A stretch of 64,000 nucleotides of DNA from Diogma glabrata (taxonomy: Eukaryota; Arthropoda; Insecta; Diptera; Cylindrotomidae): NCBI GenBank assembly GCA_963693315.1, contig OY856186.1, positions 460,397,272-460,461,271 of the forward strand, in the 5' to 3' direction. A program made the translations under genes and the position numbers. The notes under the pieces were generated by a model that saw only the letters and a program-made list of their open reading frames with translations, had not been told where the DNA came from and ran no database searches. Below are positions 46,024 to 58,034 of this stretch, in pieces. Each line of letters begins with the position of its first letter. Within the stretch, counting starts at the first letter, position 1.

Positions 46024-48633
46024 TCAGTAAACCGAGTTATGATGTTCATAGTTATGGGAGTGTAAATATGATGGAATAGATGTTGCATTCAGCTCTGATG
46101 CACGTCTTCTTAAAGCAGCTATACTATGGCCTCTCCATACATCTTCGTCTCCATCGTTGTTTGATAAATTTTGGCAGTTACTTATATGATGATTAACGCT
46201 TTGACTGGCCTATTATCAAATTAAAATAGATATTTTTTAGTACGGATGACTTTTACTTTGAAAATTATTAATTATTTATTTGTTTCGTCAATTCCAATTT
46301 AAAAATATGTTTATATCTTTGAAAAAGGAAAACGCGTAATTAAAGACCTTTTGACACTTCCTATACATAATGAAATATTTTAGGCTTCCTTAAGTTTGCA
46401 CCACTTTTCAACCGGTTTACTTTACAGCCTCTTTTAATTTACGGTCTCTGTTACTTAACGCCCTCTTTTTCTGTTATGTTTTACGGCCTTTATACGCGAT
46501 CTTTATAAAACCTTGACATTTGTTTCTCATTAAAATAATAACTAAACGAAGTGTAAAAAATGTTGCATTTATCACATTGGTGTAAAGTTAATTTCAGCCT
46601 TCCTAAGTTGTTGCCAAGCAAACAAATTCTTACTCGTGCTTAAATTTTTAACTTTACACCCTTGAACATAAATAAATATGTTCTACTCGTTTAAATAACA
46701 ACTTCTATTTTCTTGAAAATTTTTTGTTCATAGCACTGTCATTTAATAATGATGTATTTTACTCCTTAAAATAGATGGCGGTTGCAAAACGCAATGAAAT
46801 ATCGATATAAAAACAAATAGTGTGTATAAAGAGCGAAATCAAAAATTTATATGTTTTTCAAATCAAAATAGATTAAATCTAATAATTTTTAATTAGAAAT
46901 TACAGGATTTCTGATGTTTGACACTTAAAAAAGATAGAAAATAATATCGTAGAAACAGCATTGTTTGCAACTTGGTCATAAGCTTTGATTATTGCTCTCA
47001 CTTCGGCATTGTGGAGCCATTTCTTCGTTCGAGCAATAATCCCTCATTTTAGTCCATTGAATGCGTCAACTACTATTATTAATGATTTAAATGGTGTAGT
47101 AAGAGTGCACTTTTCCATTTTAAAATAAAAACACGTATTTTATGAGAGAGTTGTGATATTTTTATTGGATTGTAAAGAAGAAATGTTCCGATTAAGTATG
47201 GAATAAAATATCCAGCAAATGGCTCCCTCGGATCTGATGACAGGCCATTACACTTTTCATGAAATTTTCCATGACTTTTACACAGAGATGGCTGTGTCTC
47301 ACCGATGACGCGTTGGATCTCTGATTTGAGCTCAGGAAATGTTTCTGGTTTATTTGCATAAACCCGAGATTTCATAAAACCCCAAAGAAAAAAATCGCAC
47401 GGTGTTAAATCGCACGATCTTGGTGGCCAGTTGACATCAGAATTTCTTGAGATAATGTGTTCTGAAAATCGTTGCTGCAATAAGTTGATTGTTTCATGTG
47501 CGGTGGGGCAGGTGGCGCCGTCCTGTTGAACCATATGTTGTCCAGATCCATGCCGTCCAGTTGAGGCCACAATACCTCCGTTATCATATTCCTGTAACGA
47601 ACGCCGTTCACAGTCACTGCAATTTCGGCCTCATCTTCAAAAAAGTAAGGCCCAATCACGCCGCCTGACCAAAATCCGCACCAGACAGTTGCTCGTTGTG
47701 GGTGCATTTGTTTCTCATGGATTGCATGAGGATTTTCTGAGCCCCAAATTCGACAATTTTGTGTACTCACGTAGCAATTCAGATGAAAATGCTTTCCCCA
47801 TTTTTGTAATGAGTTTTCACAATTATAACGCGTTGTTCTTTCGTAAAGCGCTCCATGTTTAATAATCGGAATAAACATAGGCAACAGCTGTAAAATTTCA
47901 GAGTTGCCACTTGCACGAAAAAAAAAATGATTCTAAATTTAAAAAGTGCACTCTTACTGAGATACCCTTTATTGTCATAATAATGACTTTAATTTCTCAA
48001 TAACAGTAATATGCATTAGTTTCTTGATGTATCCTAGAGCAGTGGTGGTGGAGAGACCAATTCGTTTCACAACAAAATCTGGTGATTCCCAAAAATGTTT
48101 ACTTTTACTAACCGTGTTGCTTTTGTGCATAAATATTTTGTTATTCTCTACAACATATCATCCGCGCTTTGAATGATGAGTTTTGCTGATGACGATGCAG
48201 TAAAGTCTCACATGAATCATACTAAATTTCGATCTCGGGCAACCGCCGTCGATGCTAAAGAATTTTTAAATGATGCTTTCAATAAGAAACTTTAGTGTAT
48301 AATGTAATTAGTCAGTCGTAATCTTGATCCTATTAACTCAACATAAGCATGGTTAACCTTGTATAAACAAAAATTGTTTTTATCAAGATAGGTTGAGTTT
48401 TAGAAAAATCTTTGCAATATATTTAACATGGTTCGTACTAATATTAATTTTATTTACCATATCATTATTATTGCCACTGGCTTCATTTTGACTAGGATTT
48501 TGTTGACCATTTGCAGACAACGGTGGTGTTGTTGATGAACAAGCATTAATATTTGGTGGGGTTGAAGTAGCTGGTGAACTTCCTGAACATGCAACACCAC
48601 TACTAACAGAATGTTGATATGTCATTGAGTCAC
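46024..48633 (-). CDS. otp: OAR-motif homeobox protein C-terminus, probably orthopedia
   Basis: There are two minus-strand exons. The upstream exon 48633-48458 (after a TTTATTTAG acceptor, ending ATG then GTAAAT) encodes DSMTYQHSVSSGVACSGSSP and a Ser/Thr/Pro/Asn-rich linker of 58 codons in all. The last exon, 46209-46024, encodes 61 residues with EDVWRGHSIAALRRRASELN at residues 22-41, then SIPSYL and a TGA. SIAALRRRA is the OAR (otp-aristaless-rax) tail motif of paired-class homeodomain transcription factors. The preceding WRG is shared with vertebrate Otp, which is why I favour orthopedia, a neural and neuroendocrine specifier. Other OAR genes remain possible. The homeodomain exons are not in the readable part of 48634-64000 and must lie beyond the window. 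The 2.25-kb intron (46210-48457) is GT-AG and contains a dead mariner. Confidence 0.75.
47079..47969 (-). pseudogene. Mariner-type transposase, frameshifted
   Basis: The minus strand encodes the catalytic half of a transposase over two overlapping frames. The first reads STQNCRIWGSENPHAIHEKQ, RATVWCGFWSGGVIGPYFFE and VLWPQLDGMDLDNIWF. A one-base shift near 47530 then gives QQDGATCPTAHETINLLQQR, WPPRSCDLTPCDFFLWGFMK and PELKSEIQRVIGE. QQDGA and CDLTPCDFFLWG are the second and third acidic-residue boxes of a DD-D mariner-like enzyme. The N-terminal DNA-binding region and first Asp are gone. Terminal inverted repeats carrying AGTAAGAGTGCAC are at 47098-47115 and 47942-47958. TA dinucleotides at 47088 and 47970 may be the target duplication. 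It sits in the otp-like intron. Confidence 0.85.
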
Positions 48634-49210
48634 CTAAATAAAGAAACGTTGAATTAGTATTTGCAATAAAAATTATTAGATTATTCTTAAAAAAGTTTAA
48701 TAATGAGATTTTGTTAGTGTTTTTGTTTACTGACAAACAGTTAATTATATGTACAAAAAAATCAACTAAAAATTTTGACAAAATTCAAATCAATGTTCTG
48801 TATTTATTTATTATTCATTCTGTATTAATTATTTATTGCTCAATTGATAGGAATATTATCACAAAGTTATTATATTAACATGGTTAATCATAGTTTTTAT
48901 TACATTTTTACTTCACCCTTTCAATATAAGCAATATCTTGATCCATCTTCTATAAAAAAAATTAATGTTTAAAGATAATCAATAATTAACAAACATATTT
49001 AATTTTGTTATTTATTTGTGAATGTCTATAAGTTTTTATGTGGTAACAAGTTACAGGTGAAACTGATTTTATGGACTTCAAATACTAATAAAATTTATTG
49101 CTTAAATAAGTTACTGCATGGCGAAACATTTTAAATATTTAATTTTTTTTTTTAAAAAATTCTTGTTTCATTTCGCAAATATTTTATTTTTATTTCATAC
49201 ATTAATATTT
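48634..49210. other. AT-rich intron or 5' sequence, nothing recognised
   Basis: Immediately upstream of the first visible homeobox exon on the minus strand. No further exon was recognised. Confidence 0.4.
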
Positions 49211-49213
49211 AGG

Positions 49214-49890
49214 GAAATATATGGGGGTAACTCGGATCGGGAATGGAATCATTGGAAAGATCTTGACGAGACAAGCTCAAAACAAGTGATTGTCGCGGTC
49301 TCATCCCTGGAAAAAGTTGTGAGTGTTTAAAGTAAAAAGTTTAACTTTTTTGATGTATTTTTACTCAAAATTCATGTGATTAAGTAATATTGTTTTTTAA
49401 TGAAAAGATTAGGTACTCACCGCATCGGAGGGTGGGGTAGGGGGGGTTACTAACATGGGGTATATGGGGGTAGTTCGGATCGTTTCGAGAGTGGTATCAT
49501 TGGAAAGGTCTTGACGAGGCAAGCTCAAATCGAGTAAAACATTTTCCGCCGTCTCATCCCTGGAAAAAGTTGTTAGTGCTTAAAGTTTTGCTTTTTTGAT
49601 GCATTTTTTCTCAATATTTCACCTAAGTAGCCTTGTTTTTCATTTGAATAAACTAAGAATTATACAATCCTATTCATCCCATATAGGTTACCCGACCCGA
49701 ATATACCCAACCCGATCCAAGCTAGCTATAAAGGATCATACTTTCAATTCATATATTAATGTATACGGTTATATAATTATTCATTTTTATATTAATTATT
49801 TGCCAAGGTTCTGCGAACTTGCAAACCTTCGATCAAAAATATCCACCGCATCGGAGGAGCGGGGAGGGGAGGAGGGAGGGTTAAGGTCGC
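49214..49890. repeat. Two-and-a-half tandem units of about 250 bp
   Basis: TATGGGGGTAACTCGGATCG (49219) recurs as TATGGGGGTAGTTCGGATCG (49461). Following phrases also recur: ATTGGAAAGATCTTGACGAG (49251) as ATTGGAAAGGTCTTGACGAG (49499), and GTCTCATCCCTGGAAAAAGT (49298/49550). The linking block CACCGCATCGGAGG (49419) reappears at 49845 with GGGGAGGGGAGG. Confidence 0.8.
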
Positions 49891-51000
49891 GCGCCTACAT
49901 ACCAATAACAAAACATTTTTAGAAAATGTTAGTGAGACATCTAAAATTTTCTTCTCAAACCAATCCAATTCTTTAAAGCTGACAAGAGTAATACTATTAC
50001 TAACATCCACAATCTTTATATTTTGAAAAAGTTTTTGATTTTATTTTTTATAGCGGTACCTAATTATTACGTTCTGATCCCACAAATAAGAGTAAATTAT
50101 TTGTTTCTGGTTGTATCTCATTTTGAAATAATTTGATTATTATTACAAGATGAGATACAACCCTCGTACATATTTTCTTTTAAAGCAAATAAACCCTTCA
50201 ACACCTTCAGCACCTGTCTTTTACGGACTGCCTAAATTACTTAAAGGAAAATATGGAGGGGCTGAAATCTCACAGCTCTGAGATATCAAGACTTCGATCT
50301 GGGTTAAGGATTTTGATATAGTTTTCGGCAAAAAACTTTTATGAGGACATGGTTTTTAGTTTTGGGCAGCGATGCATATCAAACATAACTCTTTGTTAAA
50401 GTACTAGTATTTTTTATCTCTGTTTAGAAATTTATTACAAAACTAACACGAAACATCAATATGTTGCAGGAAAATTATAACTGATCATAAATTAACATAA
50501 TTTAGTGAACAGATGATGCGAAAAGATGATCATATTCATCAACAGGAGTCAGACGAAGAAGGTTGTCTCCTAAATTTTAAAGGAAAAAAAAACAAAAAAA
50601 ATAATCGAAAATAGAAAAATAAGTGTATGTCATAGTGTTTGTGTTAGTGTTTATGAAAATAAAAGTGTTGAAGAACGGAGGCGTACAAGTATATAATTGG
50701 TGAGACTGTTCTTTATTAAAAAAATATTTGGTATTTTATATTTACTGTTACCAGGCGGTAGGTAGGTAAAATTTTACCTTTTATTGCTTTGATGTAATAA
50801 ATTTATTTATTATTTTAAAGCATACATTTGTTTTATATTGCATGTTAACAGAAAATGTAAAATTTCGTTTTAGTTGTTAGTAGGAATTTCGAATTTAACC
50901 CTTTAATTTTGTTAGTGTTTTTTGTATCCCCATTTTTTTGCCTTTCTCTTATCGTGCTACTGTTGCATGAAACCTGCTATCGTGTTTTGAGATACCCAGT
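49891..51000. other. Spacer with repeat pieces
   Basis: Positions 50296-50330 (CTGGGTTAAGGATTTTGATA) match 14235-14262, and 50350-50460 match 18715-18930. Both ends of one interspersed repeat therefore seem joined by an internal deletion. No genes. Confidence 0.5.
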
Positions 51001-51005
51001 TTCTC

Positions 51006-52640
51006 TTGTACTATGTAGTGTTGAAATTTAGGCCTGGCCGAATTTCAGTATCTATACCTGCAATGTCAAAGGGTAAGTCTTTGTCGCAACAAAATGGCAG
51101 CAGAGTGAACCAACAGCTTAGCATTGACTTCACCAACATAAGAGGTCTCAATTCGAATCTAAACGTGATTCATCACTACATCGAAAAATATAAACCTGAC
51201 ATATTGTTTCTTACCGAAACAATTGTTAGTGGCAAAGCATCGAAATTGGATCTCGATAAATACCGGATACGTTACGAATTGGAACATTTCTTTTATAACA
51301 AGCATGGTGTCTGTGTATTTGTTCGAGATTCACTTTCATGTATGAGAATTAAGGCCTACGAGTTGAACTCTAAGCACCATAATTCTATAGCACTGAAGAT
51401 CTCAGGTGTTGATGAAACTATGTTTATAATAGGATTATACAGATCCCCAAATGAAACACATTGGAAAACTATTTGTTGTGTTGATCAAGATCCTAGCACA
51501 TAGGCAATAAGAATTTCTGAAATCATGAAAGACGGAATGCGGCGGTTTATTCCAAATCGATTAATCACTCCTAAAACTGAGCCTTGGTTCACGCGGGATG
51601 TTGATGAGGAATAAACGCAAAGCATTTAAGACGTATAACGCTAATAAAACACCTGAAACCCATAGCGCATATAAGAAAGCCAGAATTATTAGTAAATTCA
51701 AAATAAACTTGGACAAAGACGCGTTTATCCAGAAGAAAGCAAAGAAATTCACCGAGCACCCATCTGGCTCACGTAGTTTCTTTCAGGCAGTTAAATCAGT
51801 CCAGAGCAATTTTACTCGATCCGCTATTCCAGCCTTAGTTTGAATCGTATTTTCGCAGAAAACTCAAACATAGTTGAACCCCCAACATTCTCCTACACTC
51901 ATTCCCCAGTTGTAACGAAAATGAAACCAATTATTTTTCGTTGCAATATTGTACGAAAAATGCTTCTTTCTATCAATATCAACAAATCTGCTGGCCCCGA
52001 CGGTATTCCACCACTCATTCTTTAAAACTTTGCTAGGCAACTAGCTCCAATTTTAACATAAATGTTCTATTTATCTTATAAAACCGAAATATTTCCCGAT
52101 TCTTGGAAGCTGGCCAGCGTGCAACCCATATCAAAGAAAGGCAGTAAGATAGACCCTAACAATTATAGACCAATTGCAATTCTGTCGGTTTTAGCTAAAA
52201 TATTTGAACAATATGTTAACTACAATTTAATAGATAATTTGTAAATGTCGCGAATTATTGATGCTAAACAGTATGGTTTTCGTAGAAGTCATGCAACAGG
52301 TGATCTGTTAGCCTACATATCCCATCTCTGGAACAAATCGCTGGAAAACCATGGTGAAACATTCAGTATTTCACTTGACATTTTTAAAGCATTTGATAAA
52401 GTGTGGCATAAAAATCTCATAGCTAAATTAAAATCTTATGGCATTGACCATCTTACTGTCTCATGGATTCATAGTGTTCTTCCCGAACGACTATTTTAAT
52501 AAAGTGGCCAAATTGTGGAACTCAATGCCTTCCTCTGTATTTCCCGATGAATTTTCCCCTCAGGCATTTAAAGAAAATGTCCATCATCATTTAAAACAAT
52601 TAGTATAGTTATCCCTATACCCCCATTCCTTCCATTTTCC
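51006..52640 (+). pseudogene. LINE family B copy with two internal deletions
   Basis: The N-terminal half of an apurinic endonuclease runs 51063-51500 (IDFTNIRGLNSNLNVIHHYI, KPDILFLTETI, GVCVFVRDS, IIGLYRSPN). It then jumps to the EN-RT linker, so the GDFN and SDH catalytic boxes are deleted. RT follows in pieces: INKSAGPDGIPPLIL, SWKLASVQPISKKGSKIDPN then NYRPIAILSVLAKIFE, KQYGFRRSHATGDLLAYI and SLDIFKAFDKVWH (motif A Asp). It stops at about 52490, where it joins NDYFNKVAKLWNSMPSSVFP and a C-terminal HHHLKQL. The FADD/YADD box is missing. Several stops interrupt it, so it cannot move itself. Confidence 0.9.
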
Positions 52641-52789
52641 TCATCTCCTTCCTTTATAGTTGACATGGTATCTTCGGATATTCAAAGAGTCAAAATAATG
52701 AATATTTCATATTTAGTTTGCTAAACATGTCTAACTAATTAATTAAAAAAAAACACTCAGTAAACTACTCAAAAACCTTTCCATTTAGC

Positions 52790-53240
52790 GTTTCGAGAAA
52801 ATATTACAAAATCACAAATTCATATTTCTTTCAAAATTCCAAAAATATTGTAAAAATTAAATAAAATCAAACTTATTTCAAAATTCTAAAAATATTTCAA
52901 AAATTATTACAAAATGAAAGATTAAAATTTTTTTCAAAAATTCTAAAAATATTGCAAAAATTATAACAAAATCAAAAATTGAAACTTTTTTCAAAATTCC
53001 AAAAATATTCCAAAAATAGAATAAAATCAAATATTTAAACTTTTCTAAATTCCAATAATATTCCAAAAATTCTTAAAAATTCGAAATTTTTCCAAAATTC
53101 TAAAAATATTGCAAAAATTATTACAAAATCAAAAATTGAAACTTTTTTCAAAATTCCAAGAATATATATAAAATTGAAAAATTCTATTTTTTTTTTCAAA
53201 ATTCTAAAAATATTGCAAAAATTATAACAAAATTGAACTT
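52790..53240. repeat. Degenerate AT-rich tandem repeat, about 50-60 bp unit
   Basis: Seven or so units of a phrase like TTTCAAAATTCCAAAAATAT then TGCAAAAATTATAACAAAATC. The same phrase composes parts of 14270-14400 and 15660-15830. Confidence 0.8.
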
Positions 53241-53593
53241 TGTGCTTGTGTGTGATATTATATTGCTTGGATATAATTATTTAGACAGTAAACTTAGTCC
53301 TAGTTACAAGTTCACCCAACTGTCTGGACAATTTTTCCTTTTAGTAATATAATCATCATAATTATTTCTCTTTCCTTTGATGTTGAGGAAGTTAATTGTG
53401 CCCATGACCACTTTCATAATTATGGGCACAATTAGTAGTAAATAGTTCAATACTGATTCTACTTTACTCTTTTAGGTAGATTTCATATAAAAATCAACCT
53501 ATTGCAATGGGCTTCATCTCGGAATTTCGGAAAAATTTTGGTGCCAAACGACTATGAATGATAAGCGGAGACGGAAAAACAAAAAAAAAAAAA

Positions 53594-53761
<168 letters not shown>

Positions 53762-53762
53762 T

Positions 53763-54416
53763 AAATTCAGACGGGAATTCGCAGAATTGAACAAATCTCT
53801 TGTAAATATTTCAACTGAACTCAAAGCATTGAATGACGTAATTGAAGATCAAAAACAAACAATTGAAACCTTAAGCAAAGAAGTACAACACCTCAAAACT
53901 GATAGATTTTCGCTTAAATCACTCAACACTCAAAAAAGCCTTAATCAGAATGAGATTGTTTATAGCAAGTCTTTAGCTAGTTCGTCGTCACATTCCAATC
54001 TTGATGTAATTGAGAATATCAACAACAGTCTGCCTCCACCTGAGTTACAACCATATCAGAGTCATAGTAACTATGATGAAATAGTGGGCACAGCATCTAT
54101 TAATGATACGATTCGCTCTGTTGAAACAGTACACTACAAACATCTTTATGTCAGCAGACTCGATCCTAACACAAAAGTTGATGATATGGTTTCCTATATC
54201 AAGAACATGCTGAACATTGACGATAATAGGAAATTGTCTATTCGTTCATTGACACCAAGGAATATTGAACTCAGTCGCTTGAACTTTATTTCTTTTAAGA
54301 TCAGTCTAACTGAAGATTTGTTTGATTTGGCACTAAACGCTACCATCTGGCCTAAAGGTGTGCTGGTTCGTCAATTTGTTGATCGTCCTAAAACATCATC
54401 ATCTTCAAAAAACTAA
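53763..54416 (+). CDS. LINE family C ORF1 protein, 5'-truncated
   Basis: The frame is open from the edge of the (TA)n run ([11 protein letters not shown]...) to a TAA at 54414-54416. The first ATG is 53787, giving 209 residues. Residues about 1-45 form a heptad-like coiled coil ([20 protein letters not shown]). Residues 45-105 are Ser/Asn/Pro-rich. Residues about 110-200 are a conserved domain ([20 protein letters not shown] ... [15 protein letters not shown] ... [12 protein letters not shown]) found at the end of many insect LINE ORF1 products, thought to bind RNA. The N-terminal part is missing and replaced by the microsatellite. It is followed 14 bp later by the ORF2 frame. Confidence 0.8.
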   Translation, partial: KFRREFAELNKSLVNISTELKALNDVIEDQKQTIETLSKEVQHLKTDRFSLKSLNTQKSLNQNEIVYSKSLASSSSHSNLDVIENINNSLPPPELQPYQSHSNYDEIVGTASINDTIRSVETVHYKHLYVSRLDPNTKVDDMVSYIKNMLNIDDNRKLSIRSLTPRNIELSRLNFISFKISLTEDLFDLALNATIWPKGVLVRQFVDRPKTSSSSKN

Positions 54417-54430
54417 GAACTAAACAACTT

Positions 54431-57345
54431 TTGCTCTCTAGCGTCGTAAGATGTGATAATGTTGCTGTTCAATATAATAATGCTGTTAAAAATCTAAATC
54501 ATATTAGTGAGCTAAACAATATTCTTCAAATTCATTTCAACAACTCTAGTGGTATTCGATCCAAGGCGGATAAAATTTACATGTCCGCTTTGAATACAAA
54601 TTTTGATGTTATTGTTTTAGTCGAAACTTCACTGACCTGCAGCTTTAACTCTGAAGAATTTTTTCCTCAAAACTATCTGGTGTTTCGTCGTGATAGATAT
54701 ATAAGTGAAGAATTAAAAGGTGGAGGAATTTTAATTGCAATTAAAACCAGCTTCAAGTCTGCTGTCGTATATACTTCATCTAGCGAGCTTGAGTTTCTAG
54801 CTGTTAAAATAAAATGCGGTCGGATTTGGATTTATTTATGCGCAACCTATATTCCGCCTAGAAGTTCACGTGAAACATACATGAAACTAATTGATGCAGT
54901 CGCCACAGTTTTAGCTTTAATGGATGAATCGGATGATATAGTCATACTTGGTGACTTTAATTTACCACTTATTGAATGGTTTTGGGTTGATGAGGAGGAA
55001 TTTTCTTCAACGTCAACAAATGAGCTGTCTAATGAATTTCTAGATAATCTTACTAGTTTTGGACTTAAACAGCACAATCGCATCTTCAACAATCAAAGTA
55101 GAATGTTGGATCTCATTTTTTCTACATGTGAACAGCTTGCAGTCTCTGTATGTGAGGATTTAGCGGGCTGCTCTAGTATTTATCATAAACCATTACAAAT
55201 TGAATTAAATTTTATTGACTGTGTTGATAATAGTGATAAATCATTTTCGTATTTTGATTTTTCTAAGGGTGATTATAGTTCTTTTAATTTGTTCTTGAGT
55301 TCCGTTGATTGGTTTTCTTTATTTAACGGTCTTAATGTAAATAATTGTGTGCGTAAATTTGATGAAATTTTAAAAAGCGGGATAAATAAATTTGTTCCTG
55401 TTTTTCATAGTATTGAGTCATATCGTGAACCATGGTTTAATAAAAAGTTAATTAATTTAAGAAATCGCCGTGAGAAAGCTCAGAAATTTTACAAAGACAA
55501 CCAAACCACTTCTGCTTACTATACTTTTTGCGTTCGTCGTAATGAATTTAAAATTTTGAATAATTTCTTGTATAGATCATATTTGTTGCAGATAGAATCA
55601 GAAATTTCTATCAATCCTAAGAAATTTTGGTCGTTTATCGACTCAAAGCGAAAAACTAATGGCTATCCTAAGACCATGAACTTAAATGATGTGTATGCTT
55701 CGAACCCTGAAGATATCTGTAATTTATTTGCGTCATATTTTAAAACAGTATATTGCTCTGAAGATGGCGAATCAAACTCTCCATTAACTTGCTCCTTATC
55801 TAGTAGTCCTTATAACCAGTTGAAATTTTCCATGGAAGAAATCATTGCGGGATTGAATGAACTTGACATCTCTAAAGGTGCCGGGCCAGATGGCTTGCCT
55901 CCCATCTTATTCAACAGATGTGCATGTACCGTGGCTGCTCCACTAACGTTGATTTTTAACATGAGTTTATCCTCCGGTATATTTCCAGAAATTTGGAAGT
56001 TATCTTTCATAAGACCAATTTTCAAATCTGGTAAGCGTGATGATATTAGTAAATATAGGGGAATCGCTTTAATTTCAGTGTTACCAAAGTTTTTGAAAAA
56101 TTAGTTAAATTTTTTTGGAATTTCATATTAGAAAGTTTATTGCTCCAGAACAACATGGTTTTTTATCTGGACGTTCAACTACAACCAATTTAATGTTATT
56201 CTCGCGCTATATCTCGGATGCACTGCAAAATTATGAGCAAGTTGATGTAATATACACTGATTTTAGCAGTGCGTTTGATAAGGTTAAACACCCTAAATTA
56301 TTACTTAAGCTGGACAAACTTGATTGTGAAATGATTCCTATTAAATGGATTTCATCATATCTATCACAGCGTACGCAGTATGTTAAAATTGGTAATCATT
56401 GTTCTACGTCTTTTAAAGTAACTTCTGGTGTGCCGCAAGGTAGTCATCTTGGACCTTTGCTTTTCATTCTATTTATTAATGATGTTGTAACTGTTTTAAA
56501 TTTCTTAAATTCCTATTATATGCAGATGATATGAAGGCCTATATTACTATAAAATCAATCACTGATACAATTAATTTCCAAAGTGATTTGAATAGATTAC
56601 ATATTTGGACTGTAGAAAATGAGCTATTTTTGAATATTTCTAAATGTAAAATTATGTCAATTTTTAAAAACAAATCGCCTATCTTAGCTGCTTATTATTT
56701 TTGTAATAATAGCATAGAAAGAGTTTATAAGTTCAAGGATTTAGGCATCATTTTCACAGCTTCATACTCATTTAATGATCATTTTGACTACATGATTGGT
56801 CGAGCTAATTCAATGCTAGGGTTCATCAAACGTAATACTAAATATTTCTGTGATCCATTAACGCTGAAACGCTTTATTGTGCATATGTCAGATCAATTTT
56901 GGAATATAGTTCTGTTATTTGGAATCCGCTGTATGTTACCCATTCGTCACGGATTGAAAGCGTGCAGAAAAGGTTTCTTATCTTTGCTCTTAATAGATTG
57001 CCTTCAAATAACACTCGTCAGTTTTCTTTAGAACCTTATGAAAGTCGATTAGAGCTGTTAACTTTGAAAACGCTGTATAAGAGAAGAGAGGTTGCTTGTG
57101 CGGTTTTTGCAAGAGATATTTTGTGTTGTCGCGTAGATTGCTCAAATTTATTAAAATATTTTGATATATATGTTCCATCTCGGCAGCTTCGCCAACGGCA
57201 TTTCTTGCGATTAATTTTAGTAGTACTAATTATGGCTCTAATGAATCAGTAAACAATTGTATGAGAATTTTTAATAAATTCTTTGAATGCTTTGATTTCA
57301 TGAAATCGAGAAATGTTTTTAAGAGATCTGTAAGTAACCTTTAGG
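54431..57345 (+). pseudogene. LINE family C ORF2 (EN-RT), nearly full length, broken
   Basis: The first frame (54431-56104, 557 codons) carries the endonuclease: FDVIVLVETSL, GGILIAIKTSF, IYLCATYIPPRSS, IVILGDFNLPLIEW. Where the SDH box should be, it reads SIYH, so the catalytic Asp is lost. The RT N-terminus follows (SKGAGPDGLPPILFN, WKLSFIRPIFKSGK, KYRGIALISVLPK) and meets a stop at 56102. The next frame (56115-56534) has EQHGFLSGRSTTTNL, motif A YTDFSSAFDKV and motif B GVPQGSHLGPLLFI. The YADD box is read only after a frameshift at about 56515 (LLYADDMKAYI, 56531-57031). The C-terminus moves to a third frame (56899-57252: SVIWNPLYVTHSSRIESVQK) and ends FKRSVSNL stop at about 57342. At least three lesions make it inactive, although the layout is intact. 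Confidence 0.9.
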
Positions 57346-57491
57346 CATTTTGACTTAAGTACCTTTATTAATTTAATTTTGTTGTAAATTTGATTGTAAT
57401 TTTTGTAACTGTTGTGTTTTATTCTCGTTAATGTATTAGCCAAATTAATATATATATGGATGGCAGTAATAAATAAATAAATAAATAAATA
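57343..57491 (+). mobile_element. LINE family C 3' end with (TAAA)n tail
   Basis: A short 3' untranslated stretch (GTATTAGCCAAATTAATATA, GGATGGCAGTAATAAATAAA) runs into six or seven TAAA units. With ORF1 and ORF2 the element spans about 53763-57491, roughly 3.7 kb. The (TAAA)n tail fits target-primed insertion. Confidence 0.85.
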
Positions 57492-57834
57492 ACGATATGA
57501 GCTATAACGGAATTTACCGGCACTCTCACGATCGCGTTTCTTGACCTACAACAAAAATTTTTTCTGTGTACGTTGCGGCAAAGCATCTCTTGGACAAGTT
57601 CGCGAACTGGCCATATCCGGGTACAGGTTAAGTGGCTAGAGCCAAAAAACTTGAAAAATCTAGGACGTTATAACTTCCGTTTGAATCATAATATTTTAAT
57701 AAAATTTATCAATATTGAATATTTGAACATATTTCTATCATTTGTTTCCAAATGACAACCTTGGCGTTCCAGGTTCTTGAAAAATCAGCTGTTTTAAAAA
57801 TTTAATAAACTTTGTTGTCTTTGAATTGGCTGAA
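57492..57834. other. Spacer before the assembly gap
   Basis: No gene or repeat recognised up to the first N. Confidence 0.4.
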
Positions 57835-58034
57835 NNNNNNNNNNNNNNNNNNNNNNNNNNNNNNNNNNNNNNNNNNNNNNNNNNNNNNNNNNNNNNNNNN
57901 NNNNNNNNNNNNNNNNNNNNNNNNNNNNNNNNNNNNNNNNNNNNNNNNNNNNNNNNNNNNNNNNNNNNNNNNNNNNNNNNNNNNNNNNNNNNNNNNNNNN
58001 NNNNNNNNNNNNNNNNNNNNNNNNNNNNNNNNNN
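57835..58034. other. Assembly gap, 200 N
   Basis: Exactly 200 undetermined bases, a typical fixed-size scaffold gap. Distance and order across it are uncertain. Confidence 1.

Noticed and set aside
48140..48300. FADD-like stretch (FADDDAVKSHMNHTK) on the plus strand
   Set aside because: A lone FADD word without RT motifs A or B around it; too little to call a LINE.
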